From Candidatus Finniella inopinata (GTDB lineage: Bacteria; Pseudomonadota; Alphaproteobacteria; Paracaedibacterales; CAIULA01), in assembly GCF_004210305.1 (NCBI RefSeq), contig NZ_SCFB01000005.1:228863-292862 (forward strand): a DNA stretch of 64,000 bases. Reading direction: 5' to 3'. Below, one piece after another: positions 34,337-43,612 of the stretch; position 1 is the stretch's first letter; every line of letters starts with the position of its first letter. The notes under the pieces were generated by a model. It made no database searches and was not told the origin of the DNA. It saw only the letters and a program-made list of their open reading frames with translations. A program made the position numbers and the translations under genes.

Positions 34337-37300
34337 TTGAGATTTTGTAAAACTAGATGCGTTTCTAAAATAAGGAATAAAAACCCCTTGGTCAGCGACT
34401 TTAAAAAACTGTGTCTTTTAACGGTAGCCACAATCGCGTTCTCTGCGGATGACGGAATTTCTGCCGAGGCTGCTGCTAAGAAATGGCAACCTGCTCTGCA
34501 TTTAGGCGGGAAGTATGGTAATCAACGCCGTATAGGTCAGATTTCTTTGTTCTCTCCTGTCGCTCAAAGCCTGACGGATTTAATTTATCTTGATTTGCGT
34601 TTTGTTGCCGATTCCAGATCGGCGAAAGAAGGCAACTTTGGTTTGGGCAAGCGTTGGTTCAGCGAGAATAATCAGTTCATCCTGGGTTTTTATGGTTTTT
34701 ATGACTTTCGTCATACAGAGCTGTCCAATAAGGTTAACCAGCTGACCTTTGGTTTAGAAGCGATGAGCGAGACCTGGGACTATCGCATCAATGCTTACTT
34801 GCCAGAGAATACGGTTAAAGAGGTTGAAAAGAGCCGGGAAGTGAATACGGAATCTCGCAGTACGTATTTTAGGGGCCATACTCAGTTTCTTGTTGTTGAT
34901 AAGACTTTGACAATCACCAAAAAGCGAGAGGTTGCCTTAAAAGGACTTGACCTTGAAATTGGTCGTTCAATGCCGGGATTCAAGGCCCTTCGCCTTTATG
35001 GCGCCTATTACCACTTTCAGGGAAGGGCGGGCGCGCCGTCGATTAATGGATTCAGGGCTCGTGCAAATTTGGATTTAAACAAGTACGTCTCATTTCAGTT
35101 GGAAGGAAGTCACGATAAAACCAGAAAAAGTGCTGGCTTTATTGGTGTATCATTCAGAATCCCTTTGGGAGAGAAAGACACAAAAGCACCCCCTTTGTCA
35201 GATCTTGATCGACGCATGACCGAGCAGCCCATGCGCGATATTGACATCGTGACCAGTACTAAAAGTTCCAGTCATGAAGTGATAGAGAAGAGGGAAGATG
35301 TTCTCAAAGATGATCTTGTATTCGTACAAGACGAAGCGGGGTTGTTGTTTGTAGGGGATAGCTTGCGGGAGATTAAGTCTGACCCAGTTTCCAGACGTAA
35401 GCGTAAAATCCCCGAAGGGGGTGCTGGAAGTGCCCCACCTATGGCAGATGGTACCTACGAACATCCTTATGATTTTCAATATGAGAAACATCGCAATGAT
35501 TTAGAAAAAAGCCTTCTTAGTAAACCAGCCGATGGAGAGGGTGTTGTATTAGAGGAGAGAGCTGAAAAAAGCCGCCCGTCAGTGCCTGAATTATTGAGAG
35601 AGCTGAAGAGATTTAAATCTGAAGCGACGGATGCTGATGAGAAAGAAAAAGTAGCTCGCGTATCGGCAGAGGAAGATCGGGTAGCAGCAGAGAAGACATC
35701 ACGAGAAGCAACCGCTCGTGCTGCGGCTGAGGCCGCTCGCGCAGTTGAGATTGAGAAAGACATACTGGTGGCTGAACAAGCGGCTCGGGTAGCAGCAGTG
35801 AAGAAGGCGGCTGATGAGAGAGCAGAAGTAGCTCGTATTGCGGCTGAAGAGAGAGCAAAACGAGAAGAAGCAGAGCGGGTAAAAGAGGCTGCGAGAGTGG
35901 AAGCAGCTCGGGTAGCAAAAGAAAAAGAGGCTGCCGAAGCACGAGTGGCAGCTGAGAAAGTTCGCTTGGAGGAAGAGGCTCGTGTAGCGACAGAGGCTGC
36001 AAGGGTGGAAGCGGCTCGAGTTGCAGCTGAGAAGAAGGCTGCTGAAGAGAGGGCAGAAGCAGATCGTAAAGAGGTCATTCGTTTAGCAGAAGTGGCTCGT
36101 CAGGCAGAGGCGATTGAAAAACTCAAGAAGGTTCGTGAAGGTGTGCAGGCAGTTGCAGACGCTAAGGCGAAACTTGCCGTTTTGAAAGCGGAGAAGCAAC
36201 GAAGAGAAGATCAGGAAGCGGCTTTCGTTGCGAAACAGAAGGAAGATCGTGATGCTGAACTAGCTTCTGTCGCGGGGAATAAAGTTGCTAAGGCTCAGTT
36301 AGCCGAGGTGGCTCGAGTAGCGGCTGCTCGTATTGTGGCAGAGAGAGTTGAGAAAGAGAAGCTGGAAGCTGAAGCTTTGGCTCTTCGTATTGCGGCTGAG
36401 CAAGCCCGGGTTCGTTTAGAGACTGAGGCTCGTGAGAAAGAAGCAGCACGTGTAGCTCAGCTTGAGAAAGAGAAGTTGGAACGCGAACGTAAAGAGACAG
36501 AAGAACGTCTGAAACGAGAAGCGGAAGAATTGGCTCTTCGGGTAGCGGCTCAAGAGAAAGCAAAACGAGAAGAAGCTGCACGAGTTGAAGCTGAACAGGT
36601 ACGTTTAGCTGAGTTGGCTCGTCAGGTGGAGGAAGTTCGTCAGCAGGAAGAAGCGGCTCGTCAAAAGCTAGAGGCTGAACAGAAGGCTGCTGAAGAAAAG
36701 AAGAAAGAGAAAATTCGTCAGAAGAACATTAAGAAAAAGGCTGCCCGCGCCAGAAAAGCAGAACAAGAAAAGATTCGTGTGGCTCAGATTGAGAAAGAGA
36801 AGTTTGAAGCGGCTCGGATAGCTGAAGAAGCTGCGAGAGTAGCAGCAGAGAAGACAGTACGAGAAGAAGCTAGTCGTATTGCGGCAGAGGAAGCGGCACG
36901 TCAGGCGGATGCAGCGAAGAAGTTAGAGGTTGCTGGTCAGCTGGTGAAGGGTTGGAAGGGATCGAAGGCGATTGCGGCAGCGAAGCAAGAGTTGGCGACC
37001 TTGAAAGAAGCGAAGCGTTTAGAAGGTATAAGGCTTGCACAAGAAGAGGCGGCTCGTCAGGCAGAGGCAGCGACGACGATTCAGAGTGTGTTTAAAGGAT
37101 ACAAGGTTCGGAAGGAGCAGGCACTTCAAGGTGCAGCAGCGACGACGATTCAGACGGCGGTAAGAGGACATCAAGCACGTCAAGAGTTGGCTGAGTTGAA
37201 GGCGGCAGAAGCTGAGAATGCTCTACGAGACCAAGCACATCAAGCTGCTCTAGCTGCGAGCGAGCGGAGAGATGCTGAAGAGTTGACCCGTGGTGCCTAT

Positions 37301-39079
37301 GAAGATGCGATGGCATCTAGCAGGAAGAGGGATGCGGAGGAGCAGACTCGGGTTGCACTTGAGGATGCAAGGGATGCGAGTCAGTTACGCGATGTAGCTG
37401 AGGAAGCTCGGGTTCTTGGAGTTGATAGGACTGAGGCGGAAGTTCGTGAGAGAATGGAACAAGAGGCATTAGCGGCGGCATTGGCATCTGACAATCAGAG
37501 GGATGCCCTTGAATCGAATCGTGTTGCGGCTGAAGCTGCTGAGAAGGAGAAAGTTACAAGTGCTCTTCGTAATAAATCCGAGAGAGAAAAAAAGAAACAC
37601 GCTTCCAAATCTGCACCCAATACGCCTGAGGTAAAAAGGAAACTAGTCACAGTTGTTGAGGGCATGGCTCAAACCGATTCCCAGAAAAAAGTCAAGGGCA
37701 TTTACAAGGTTAGATCTTCCCAGCTTCCCAACTCCGCCCCGTTTGTTGGACCCGAAGATCGTGTCAGGGAGCTGACAGTGGTCCAAAATGCGCACATTGC
37801 TGATCAAGGGTTGAACGCGATTGTTAATGGCGGGGACACGCTGCCGAAGTCTTCTGTCAGTCAAAAGCCCCGTACTCCCAAAAGGGGGGCCTTGTCCCCT
37901 GCCGTTAGTAGCTCACCCGTCAAATCGCCAAGAGGTACTCACCTTCCAGCATCCGTACATGGTGTGTTTGCAAATATGAATGCATCTGATGGGCAAGGCG
38001 ACAGTCCAGAAGTTGATCAAGAAAACAACCCGCCGCCTGTCAGACAAATGCAAGAGCCACATAGAAGAAAGTTGGTTTTTGGGGACCCGGCTGAGACTGC
38101 TGTAACAGCTTTAAATAAGATGGAAGTCGATCATACAGACACCGATAAGGCGGTGATCGCAGCCGCCCAGAACGCTAAAGCTAGGGAAGCGATTCGACTG
38201 GAAAATGAAAAAAAGGTCGCACAGGAAGCAGCGGCGGCTCGCATAGTTGAGTTGGCAAATCAACAAACTGAGGAAGCGATTAAGAATAAGGCTGCTGATC
38301 AGGCTCGCTTAGCGGCGGCAAAGAAGGAAACTGAGGAGAGAACGCTGAAGCAGGCTCGTGAAGAGGATGCTCGTAAACAAGCCGAGCTAAAACTAGACGA
38401 AACACGCCAGGCTGCAGAGAGGGAAGAAACCCTTCATAGGCAGCAAGCTGCTGAACAAGAAAGAATCCGTTTAGACAGAGAGAGTAAAGAACGTGAGGCG
38501 GAGTTGGCTGAACTGGAAGATGCGGTGGATAGTGACTCTTCTGATGGCGCGGGGAGCGCTAGTTCTAGCCATCACCAACCTATAGCGGATGATTCACACC
38601 GGGCAGCCGCAGCATTGCAAGAAGCTAAAAAGGCTGCTGGTTCAGATGATGATTCGGATAGTGATCATGACGATGAAGATTCAGGAAGTGATAATGACTC
38701 AGAAGACGACGACATAGTGGTTCCAAGGAGTCCTGGGGCTACAGAACAAAAGGGGCCTCCTCGTGTTCCGACGAGTTCCCTGCAGAATGTCATGGCTCAG
38801 CAGGGGTTGGATCAAGATCGAGATCAAGGTGTGCAAATTTCAGTTGTTGATGATGATGAAGATATAGTTGTGCCTCATGGTTCTGATGGATCAGATGAAC
38901 AAAAGGTAAATAGCCTTCCGCGTGTCCCTACAAGTTTTTTAGAAAATACTTTAGAACAGCAAACGCACAATTCCATAAACCTTGCAAAGCAGCAGGAAGA
39001 AAAAACAGAAGTTAGGGTCCCTTCTCAACGAAAAGGATTTTTTGGCAAAGTGGCAGGATTGATTGGCTTCAAACAATAA
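34337..39079 (+). CDS. Giant inverse autotransporter with coiled-coil passenger and tandem IQ (calmodulin-binding) motifs
   Basis: 1580 residues. A signal-like hydrophobic segment (CLLTVATIAF) precedes an intimin/invasin-type beta-domain at about residues 45-280 (recognisable as GLGKRWF, FILGFYGFYDFRHT, LTFGLEAMSETWDYRINAYLPE). This family threads the C-terminal passenger through its own barrel. The passenger has a linker, a long Ala/Glu/Lys/Arg-rich coiled coil (about 420-1130), two IQ motifs at 915-925 and 938-948, a Ser/Pro-rich basic region (about 1140-1250), a second short coiled coil, a strongly acidic run (about 1435-1462) and two copies of a DIVVP...RVPTS-L-N module at the end. There are no Ig-like domains as in intimin. 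The start is uncertain: a TTG at 34388 also precedes the hydrophobic segment. It is 33 bases upstream of the CaaX-protein gene. Confidence 0.82.
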   Translation: MRFCKTRCVSKIRNKNPLVSDFKKLCLLTVATIAFSADDGISAEAAAKKWQPALHLGGKYGNQRRIGQISLFSPVAQSLTDLIYLDLRFVADSRSAKEGNFGLGKRWFSENNQFILGFYGFYDFRHTELSNKVNQLTFGLEAMSETWDYRINAYLPENTVKEVEKSREVNTESRSTYFRGHTQFLVVDKTLTITKKREVALKGLDLEIGRSMPGFKALRLYGAYYHFQGRAGAPSINGFRARANLDLNKYVSFQLEGSHDKTRKSAGFIGVSFRIPLGEKDTKAPPLSDLDRRMTEQPMRDIDIVTSTKSSSHEVIEKREDVLKDDLVFVQDEAGLLFVGDSLREIKSDPVSRRKRKIPEGGAGSAPPMADGTYEHPYDFQYEKHRNDLEKSLLSKPADGEGVVLEERAEKSRPSVPELLRELKRFKSEATDADEKEKVARVSAEEDRVAAEKTSREATARAAAEAARAVEIEKDILVAEQAARVAAVKKAADERAEVARIAAEERAKREEAERVKEAARVEAARVAKEKEAAEARVAAEKVRLEEEARVATEAARVEAARVAAEKKAAEERAEADRKEVIRLAEVARQAEAIEKLKKVREGVQAVADAKAKLAVLKAEKQRREDQEAAFVAKQKEDRDAELASVAGNKVAKAQLAEVARVAAARIVAERVEKEKLEAEALALRIAAEQARVRLETEAREKEAARVAQLEKEKLERERKETEERLKREAEELALRVAAQEKAKREEAARVEAEQVRLAELARQVEEVRQQEEAARQKLEAEQKAAEEKKKEKIRQKNIKKKAARARKAEQEKIRVAQIEKEKFEAARIAEEAARVAAEKTVREEASRIAAEEAARQADAAKKLEVAGQLVKGWKGSKAIAAAKQELATLKEAKRLEGIRLAQEEAARQAEAATTIQSVFKGYKVRKEQALQGAAATTIQTAVRGHQARQELAELKAAEAENALRDQAHQAALAASERRDAEELTRGAYEDAMASSRKRDAEEQTRVALEDARDASQLRDVAEEARVLGVDRTEAEVRERMEQEALAAALASDNQRDALESNRVAAEAAEKEKVTSALRNKSEREKKKHASKSAPNTPEVKRKLVTVVEGMAQTDSQKKVKGIYKVRSSQLPNSAPFVGPEDRVRELTVVQNAHIADQGLNAIVNGGDTLPKSSVSQKPRTPKRGALSPAVSSSPVKSPRGTHLPASVHGVFANMNASDGQGDSPEVDQENNPPPVRQMQEPHRRKLVFGDPAETAVTALNKMEVDHTDTDKAVIAAAQNAKAREAIRLENEKKVAQEAAAARIVELANQQTEEAIKNKAADQARLAAAKKETEERTLKQAREEDARKQAELKLDETRQAAEREETLHRQQAAEQERIRLDRESKEREAELAELEDAVDSDSSDGAGSASSSHHQPIADDSHRAAAALQEAKKAAGSDDDSDSDHDDEDSGSDNDSEDDDIVVPRSPGATEQKGPPRVPTSSLQNVMAQQGLDQDRDQGVQISVVDDDEDIVVPHGSDGSDEQKVNSLPRVPTSFLENTLEQQTHNSINLAKQQEEKTEVRVPSQRKGFFGKVAGLIGFKQ

Positions 39080-39112
39080 AAGAAAAATTAATATTATTTA
39101 AAGGTGAATGTT

Positions 39113-41038
39113 ATGAAAAAATTATTATTCTATTTCTTAAGCGCGTCTCATTTATTTTCTTGTGTTGAATTAAACGCCTCAGATGGGGGTGTTTTGAATG
39201 AAAAAACTTCTCTTTCTCCTACTAAGAGGAGGGCATCTGGTTTAAATGGAAGCCCGCAAAAAAAAATGACGGGTTCACATTCAAGAGCGTCATCATCCAG
39301 TCATGCTTCTGTTGACGATGAAATGGACAAGGAAAACAATTATAATCACAATGATGGACAGGTTGTTGTGTGGTCTACTAATGGACGAGTAGAATCTGAT
39401 TCTCGAACAGATGCGGTATGTGTACCTTCAGGTGCACAGGTCATGAGACTAGAAGGACCCATGAATGCTCTTCATAAAGAGCATTTTCCAAGGGCTTTTA
39501 TATCACAAGCTCGTAAAGCCTTAAAAACCCAATTAACAAACGCAGTGCAAAGAAAGGACACATTTGAGGATCCTCACGCCAAAGCTTTGGTCCAAGGAGT
39601 CCTTGAAAGAGGCGATTTCAATCATAAAATATTGCAAGTAATACGGGATCAGGTTCTGGATAAGGGGACCTTTGATGAAGAGTACATAAAACACAAAATT
39701 GACCAAACTCAGGCTTTATATCCTTCAAAGAGCCCGGCAGCGATTAAAAAAGCAGTTGTGAAGGATACGGTAAAAATAATCATTAAACCTGAGGAATTAC
39801 AAAATTTTCTTACAGCTGAAGTTGTTAATCAAATTGTTGATGAAACAGTAAAAGAGACAATTAATGATGTGGAAAATATTAGAAGTGTGGCTGAGGCGAA
39901 GATTCAAAAAGCTATTGAAGAAAAAAAATTCGTCACAGCTAAGATTGAAGAGATAATTAAAAAAGAAATGATTGTTGCTACCATAGATGGAAGTATGAAA
40001 ATCATTACTATTGATCAAAAATTGCTGAGTGATATTCAGAAATTGAATCAAAGCCTTCTTGAATCTTTATTGAGAGCGCCGACATATAATGATCTTGCGC
40101 AGTTGATGGTTCAAAAAGGGGTTGTCCAAGATGCTTTACAGAATTTCAATGATAAATTGATTATTGGACATGCTGACCCGTTGCTTATTTACCCGGGCTC
40201 AGAACGAGGTATTTTTTACTTTTTAGTTCCAAACATGGATGAAATTACTCAGTTCAGGGGAGTCCAATTAAACTTGGGTGGCAGCCAGACTAACGACCAA
40301 ATCAAGTTCACTAAGTTTGTTGGGAACTTTAATGTTACAATGGGTGGAGGGTCAACAACGGTTATAAGGTTCATACAATTACGGGATTATTTAAAGGAGA
40401 GTGTTTGGGACTCAATTGTCACCAGTCAAAATTTATCTGCTTTACTGCAATTTTATAAAAGAAATCAGATCCTATTTGGTAACATTTTAAGGGCGGTTTC
40501 ATTAACTGAAACAGAGGAAGCTAAAATGAAGATTTATGCTGAATCTCTAACTAAAAAAAATGTGTTTTCAACTATATTGAAACCTACTTATCGCACTCCA
40601 CAAACTGTGACCGATTCAAATTCGGAGACTCCGGTTGAAGATGCTAAGGCTCATTTAGAAAATCTGAATGCGGTAAACGCTTCTCTTTTTGAAACACTCA
40701 ACGTTGCCTATACTATACATATTAAATGTCAAATAGAAAAAAAGAAAAATCCTTTCATAACTAAAATTCTCGATGAAGCGTTAATTGACTCAAGAGACAT
40801 GATAGAAAGTATGGATTACTACTTTAAAGATTTTAATCTACCAGATCCGCGTCTTGAATTAACAACTGACGAAAGTATGGTAATTGTTAGAATTAAAAAG
40901 AAAGGACGAAATACTGTGAGCCAAGCTTTTGGAGCATGGGCTGATAGGTCGTTGTTCGCAATTCCGCAAGCTCAACCTACTTTATCGAGTGCGCCGAGGA
41001 AACAGCTTACAGGCGGTAGTAACTGCGCCATCATGTAA
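39113..41038 (+). CDS. Exported protein with C-terminal CaaX prenylation box (CAIM)
   Basis: 641 residues from the ATG at 39113, which has AAAGG eight bases upstream; a GTG three codons earlier is less likely. Residues 1-22 form a signal peptide (cleavage near LNA/SD). A disordered basic/Ser-rich segment follows, with SPTKRR (35-40), SPQKK (47-51) and DKENN (72-76). The middle (about 130-270) is helical and Lys/Glu/Ile-rich, probably coiled coil. The remainder is not recognised. The last four residues are Cys-Ala-Ile-Met (codons TGC GCC ATC ATG at 41024-41035, then TAA), a consensus farnesylation box identical to that of vertebrate lamin B1. No bacterial enzyme prenylates such boxes, so a eukaryotic host is implied. 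Likely an effector co-transcribed with the inverse autotransporter. Function is inferred, not known. Confidence 0.8.
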   Translation: MKKLLFYFLSASHLFSCVELNASDGGVLNEKTSLSPTKRRASGLNGSPQKKMTGSHSRASSSSHASVDDEMDKENNYNHNDGQVVVWSTNGRVESDSRTDAVCVPSGAQVMRLEGPMNALHKEHFPRAFISQARKALKTQLTNAVQRKDTFEDPHAKALVQGVLERGDFNHKILQVIRDQVLDKGTFDEEYIKHKIDQTQALYPSKSPAAIKKAVVKDTVKIIIKPEELQNFLTAEVVNQIVDETVKETINDVENIRSVAEAKIQKAIEEKKFVTAKIEEIIKKEMIVATIDGSMKIITIDQKLLSDIQKLNQSLLESLLRAPTYNDLAQLMVQKGVVQDALQNFNDKLIIGHADPLLIYPGSERGIFYFLVPNMDEITQFRGVQLNLGGSQTNDQIKFTKFVGNFNVTMGGGSTTVIRFIQLRDYLKESVWDSIVTSQNLSALLQFYKRNQILFGNILRAVSLTETEEAKMKIYAESLTKKNVFSTILKPTYRTPQTVTDSNSETPVEDAKAHLENLNAVNASLFETLNVAYTIHIKCQIEKKKNPFITKILDEALIDSRDMIESMDYYFKDFNLPDPRLELTTDESMVIVRIKKKGRNTVSQAFGAWADRSLFAIPQAQPTLSSAPRKQLTGGSNCAIM

Positions 41039-41046
41039 CCCCCAAA

Positions 41047-41070
41047 GGGCAGCTATTCTTTTAACTGCCC
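41047..41070. terminator. Hairpin between convergent genes
   Basis: GGGCAG/CTGCCC stem with a 12-base loop lies between the CaaX-protein gene and acnA, overlapping the acnA stop codon. It could serve both strands, but neither side has a good T-run. Confidence 0.3.
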
Positions 41071-43611
41071 CAACACACTACAAAGAATGCCGCACTGGTT
41101 AAAACAACTCAGTTCATCTGAGGTATCAATGCGGCATTTTACTGTAAAGATTCTCTCGTTGCCGTTTTCGTGGTGCACGCTAATCTGCAAAAGCGCACCC
41201 ACAGTCAGGGCTCCAACACCCTCGATCGATATCGACTCAGTCCCGTCCAAATTCAATCTGTGCCTGGTTAAACCTTCTGCAAATTCTAAGGGCAGAATTC
41301 CCATACCCACCAAATTGGACCGGTGAATCCGCTCGAAACTTTCTGCTATGACGGCTCTGACCCCCAACAAAGCGGGCCCTTTGGCCGCCCAATCGCGCGA
41401 CGATCCGCTGCCATATTCACGGCCGGCGATAATCACCAATGGTGTGTTGGTCATCTTATAACGACGGGCCGCCTCAAAGATCGTGACAACCTGGCCGTCA
41501 TAGACCGTGAACCCACCGGTCTTGCCAGGTACCATTTCATTTTGCAGGCGAACGTTGGAAAAGGTCCCACGGGCCATCACTTCATCGTGCCCTCGACGCG
41601 ATCCATAGGAATTGAAATCAGATTCCGCGACGCCTCGCCCTGACAGGTATTCTGCTGCTGGACTGTGGGGGCGAATGCTGCCGGCCGGTGATATATGGTC
41701 GGTTGTGATGCTGTCGCCAAATATGCCTAAGATGCGCGCACCATGAATATCTTCCCTTGTGGGCAATGGGGCGTCCAAAAAAGGTGGGCGCTTGATATAG
41801 GTGCTGTTGTCATCCCACGGATACGTCACTGAGTTTTGAATGGATATTGCCTGCCAAACATCGTCGCCGTTGAAAACGTTTTCATAGTTTCTTTTGAATA
41901 ACTCGGGGGTTAGGCACTGGTCGACAAGGGTTTGAATCTCTTGTGAGGTGGGCCAAATATCCTTTAGATAAACGCCATCTGCCAACGGGTCGCGCGTTAG
42001 ATCAACCAACGTCGTGCCGGCCAAGGCATAGGCAACCACCAGCATGGGTGACGCCAGGTAATTGGCCTTCACCAACGGATGGATGCGCCCTTCAAAATTG
42101 CGATTGCCCGAAAGCACACTGCTGACGGTAAGATCGTTTTCTTCGATGGTTTTCGTAATGTCTGGACTTAAGGGGCCAGAGTTACCAATGCAGGTGGTGC
42201 AGCCGTATCCAACCAGATAAAAACCCAGGGCCTCCAGGTCAGGCATCGAGCCGGCTTGTTGCAGATAATCGCTGACGGCTTTTGAACCGGGCGCCAGGGA
42301 TGTCTTAACCCAAGGTTTAGGCGTCAAACCCAAAGCCCTTGCTTTTCGGGCCATCAGACCAGCCCCAATCATGGCAACGGGGTTAGAGGTGTTGGTGCAA
42401 CTGGTGATGGCGGCGATGACGACATCGTGGTTTTTGAGGGGGGATTCGGCAGAAGAGGGGGGTGTCATTTGTTGCGCTATGACCGGAACCTGGCTTAAAG
42501 GCACACGATCTTGGGGACGTTTGGGTCCTGACACACTGGGTTCTATGTCCGCCAGATTAACTTCCAAGGTCTCATCAAATAAGGGTTCGCATTCAGGGTC
42601 GTGCCACAATCCTTGGGCCTTAGTATAGGCCTCGACTATGGCGATATGCTCTTGATTGCGTCCCGTTAAGGCTAGGTAGTTTAACGTCTCATCATCGATT
42701 GGGAAAAAGGCACACGTGGCGCCGAACTCTGGCGACATATTGGCAATCGTGGCTCGATCGGGCAGGGTTAAATGATTCAGCCCTGGACCATAAAATTCAA
42801 CGAATTTCCCAACTACACCCTTTTGGCGCAAAAGCTGGGTCAGGGTTAAAACCAAATCGGTGGCTGTGGATCCGGGGGGCAGCTGCCCCTTCAGGTGAAC
42901 ACCCACGACAGTTGGCATCAGTAAAGAAAGCGGCAGACCCAGCATAGCAGCCTCGGCCTCGATCCCACCCACACCCCATCCCAAAACGGATAAGCCGTTG
43001 ACCATGGTGGTATGACTGTCCGTTCCAACCAAGGTATCGGGGTAGAGAAGAATCGTGCCATCAGGCTGAGGCTTTTGCCACACAACTTGGGCCAAATATT
43101 CCAGATTCACTTGGTGGCAAATGCCGGTACCTGGGGGAACCACACGAAAGTTTTCAAAGCTTGCCTGACCCCACTTCAAAAAACGGTATCGTTCAAGGTT
43201 TTGTTGATACTCCCGCGTGACATTCCGTCCAAATGACTGATCATTTCCAAAATCTTCAACGGTGACCGAATGGTCAATAATCAAATCGACGGGGATCTGG
43301 GGGTTGATTTTATGGGGATCAAGGTCTTGTTTTTTTGCGGCATCACGCAGCGCCGCCAGGTCAACGATGGCCGGCACGCCTGTGAAATCCTGCATCAAGA
43401 CGCGGCTGGGATAGAACGAGATGTCAGACTTAATTTTGTTGGAAAGCCCATCAATCAGTGCCTCTATATCCTTATGGCCATGACGATATAAATTCTCTAA
43501 CAGGATTTTGAGAGAGACCGGCAGTTCCCGGACTTTATCGATCGGCGCTGCGTCTGTTAAAGCGTAATACGTGTACGTTTTGTTGTTTAGGGTAAAGCTT
43601 TGGTCTGACAT
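41053..43611 (-). CDS. acnA: Aconitate hydratase A
   Basis: 852 residues from the ATG at 43611, one base after the upstream transaldolase stop. Aconitase isomerises citrate to isocitrate in the TCA cycle. The three 4Fe-4S Cys ligands are C405 (ITSCTNTSNP) and C471/C474 (GYGCTTCIGNSG); the active-site segments DHSVTVEDFG, TDSHTTMVNGL and GREYGSGSSRDWAAKGP are intact. The open frame extends 18 codons further upstream but overlaps the transaldolase end. A Cys-rich C-terminal tail (about 25 residues) is unusual. Confidence 0.96.
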   Translation of the reverse strand: MSDQSFTLNNKTYTYYALTDAAPIDKVRELPVSLKILLENLYRHGHKDIEALIDGLSNKIKSDISFYPSRVLMQDFTGVPAIVDLAALRDAAKKQDLDPHKINPQIPVDLIIDHSVTVEDFGNDQSFGRNVTREYQQNLERYRFLKWGQASFENFRVVPPGTGICHQVNLEYLAQVVWQKPQPDGTILLYPDTLVGTDSHTTMVNGLSVLGWGVGGIEAEAAMLGLPLSLLMPTVVGVHLKGQLPPGSTATDLVLTLTQLLRQKGVVGKFVEFYGPGLNHLTLPDRATIANMSPEFGATCAFFPIDDETLNYLALTGRNQEHIAIVEAYTKAQGLWHDPECEPLFDETLEVNLADIEPSVSGPKRPQDRVPLSQVPVIAQQMTPPSSAESPLKNHDVVIAAITSCTNTSNPVAMIGAGLMARKARALGLTPKPWVKTSLAPGSKAVSDYLQQAGSMPDLEALGFYLVGYGCTTCIGNSGPLSPDITKTIEENDLTVSSVLSGNRNFEGRIHPLVKANYLASPMLVVAYALAGTTLVDLTRDPLADGVYLKDIWPTSQEIQTLVDQCLTPELFKRNYENVFNGDDVWQAISIQNSVTYPWDDNSTYIKRPPFLDAPLPTREDIHGARILGIFGDSITTDHISPAGSIRPHSPAAEYLSGRGVAESDFNSYGSRRGHDEVMARGTFSNVRLQNEMVPGKTGGFTVYDGQVVTIFEAARRYKMTNTPLVIIAGREYGSGSSRDWAAKGPALLGVRAVIAESFERIHRSNLVGMGILPLEFAEGLTRHRLNLDGTESISIEGVGALTVGALLQISVHHENGNERIFTVKCRIDTSDELSCFNQCGILCSVLGQLKE

Positions 43612-43612
43612 T

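Noticed and set aside
35476-36078. A 200-codon Ser/Ala-rich open frame on the minus strand
   Set aside because: It is the mirror image of the repetitive coiled-coil region of the inverse autotransporter gene, which lacks stops in several frames because of its codon composition.
35640-37560. Dense near-repeats that at first resemble a tandem repeat or CRISPR-like array
   Set aside because: The period is irregular, the unit is a codon-level Ala/Glu/Arg pattern, and the reading frame is open throughout; it encodes coiled coil. No CRISPR array was found anywhere in the window.
41323-42947. Several plus-strand open frames inside acnA
   Set aside because: They lie opposite an intact aconitase with all iron-sulphur ligands and have no recognisable products.
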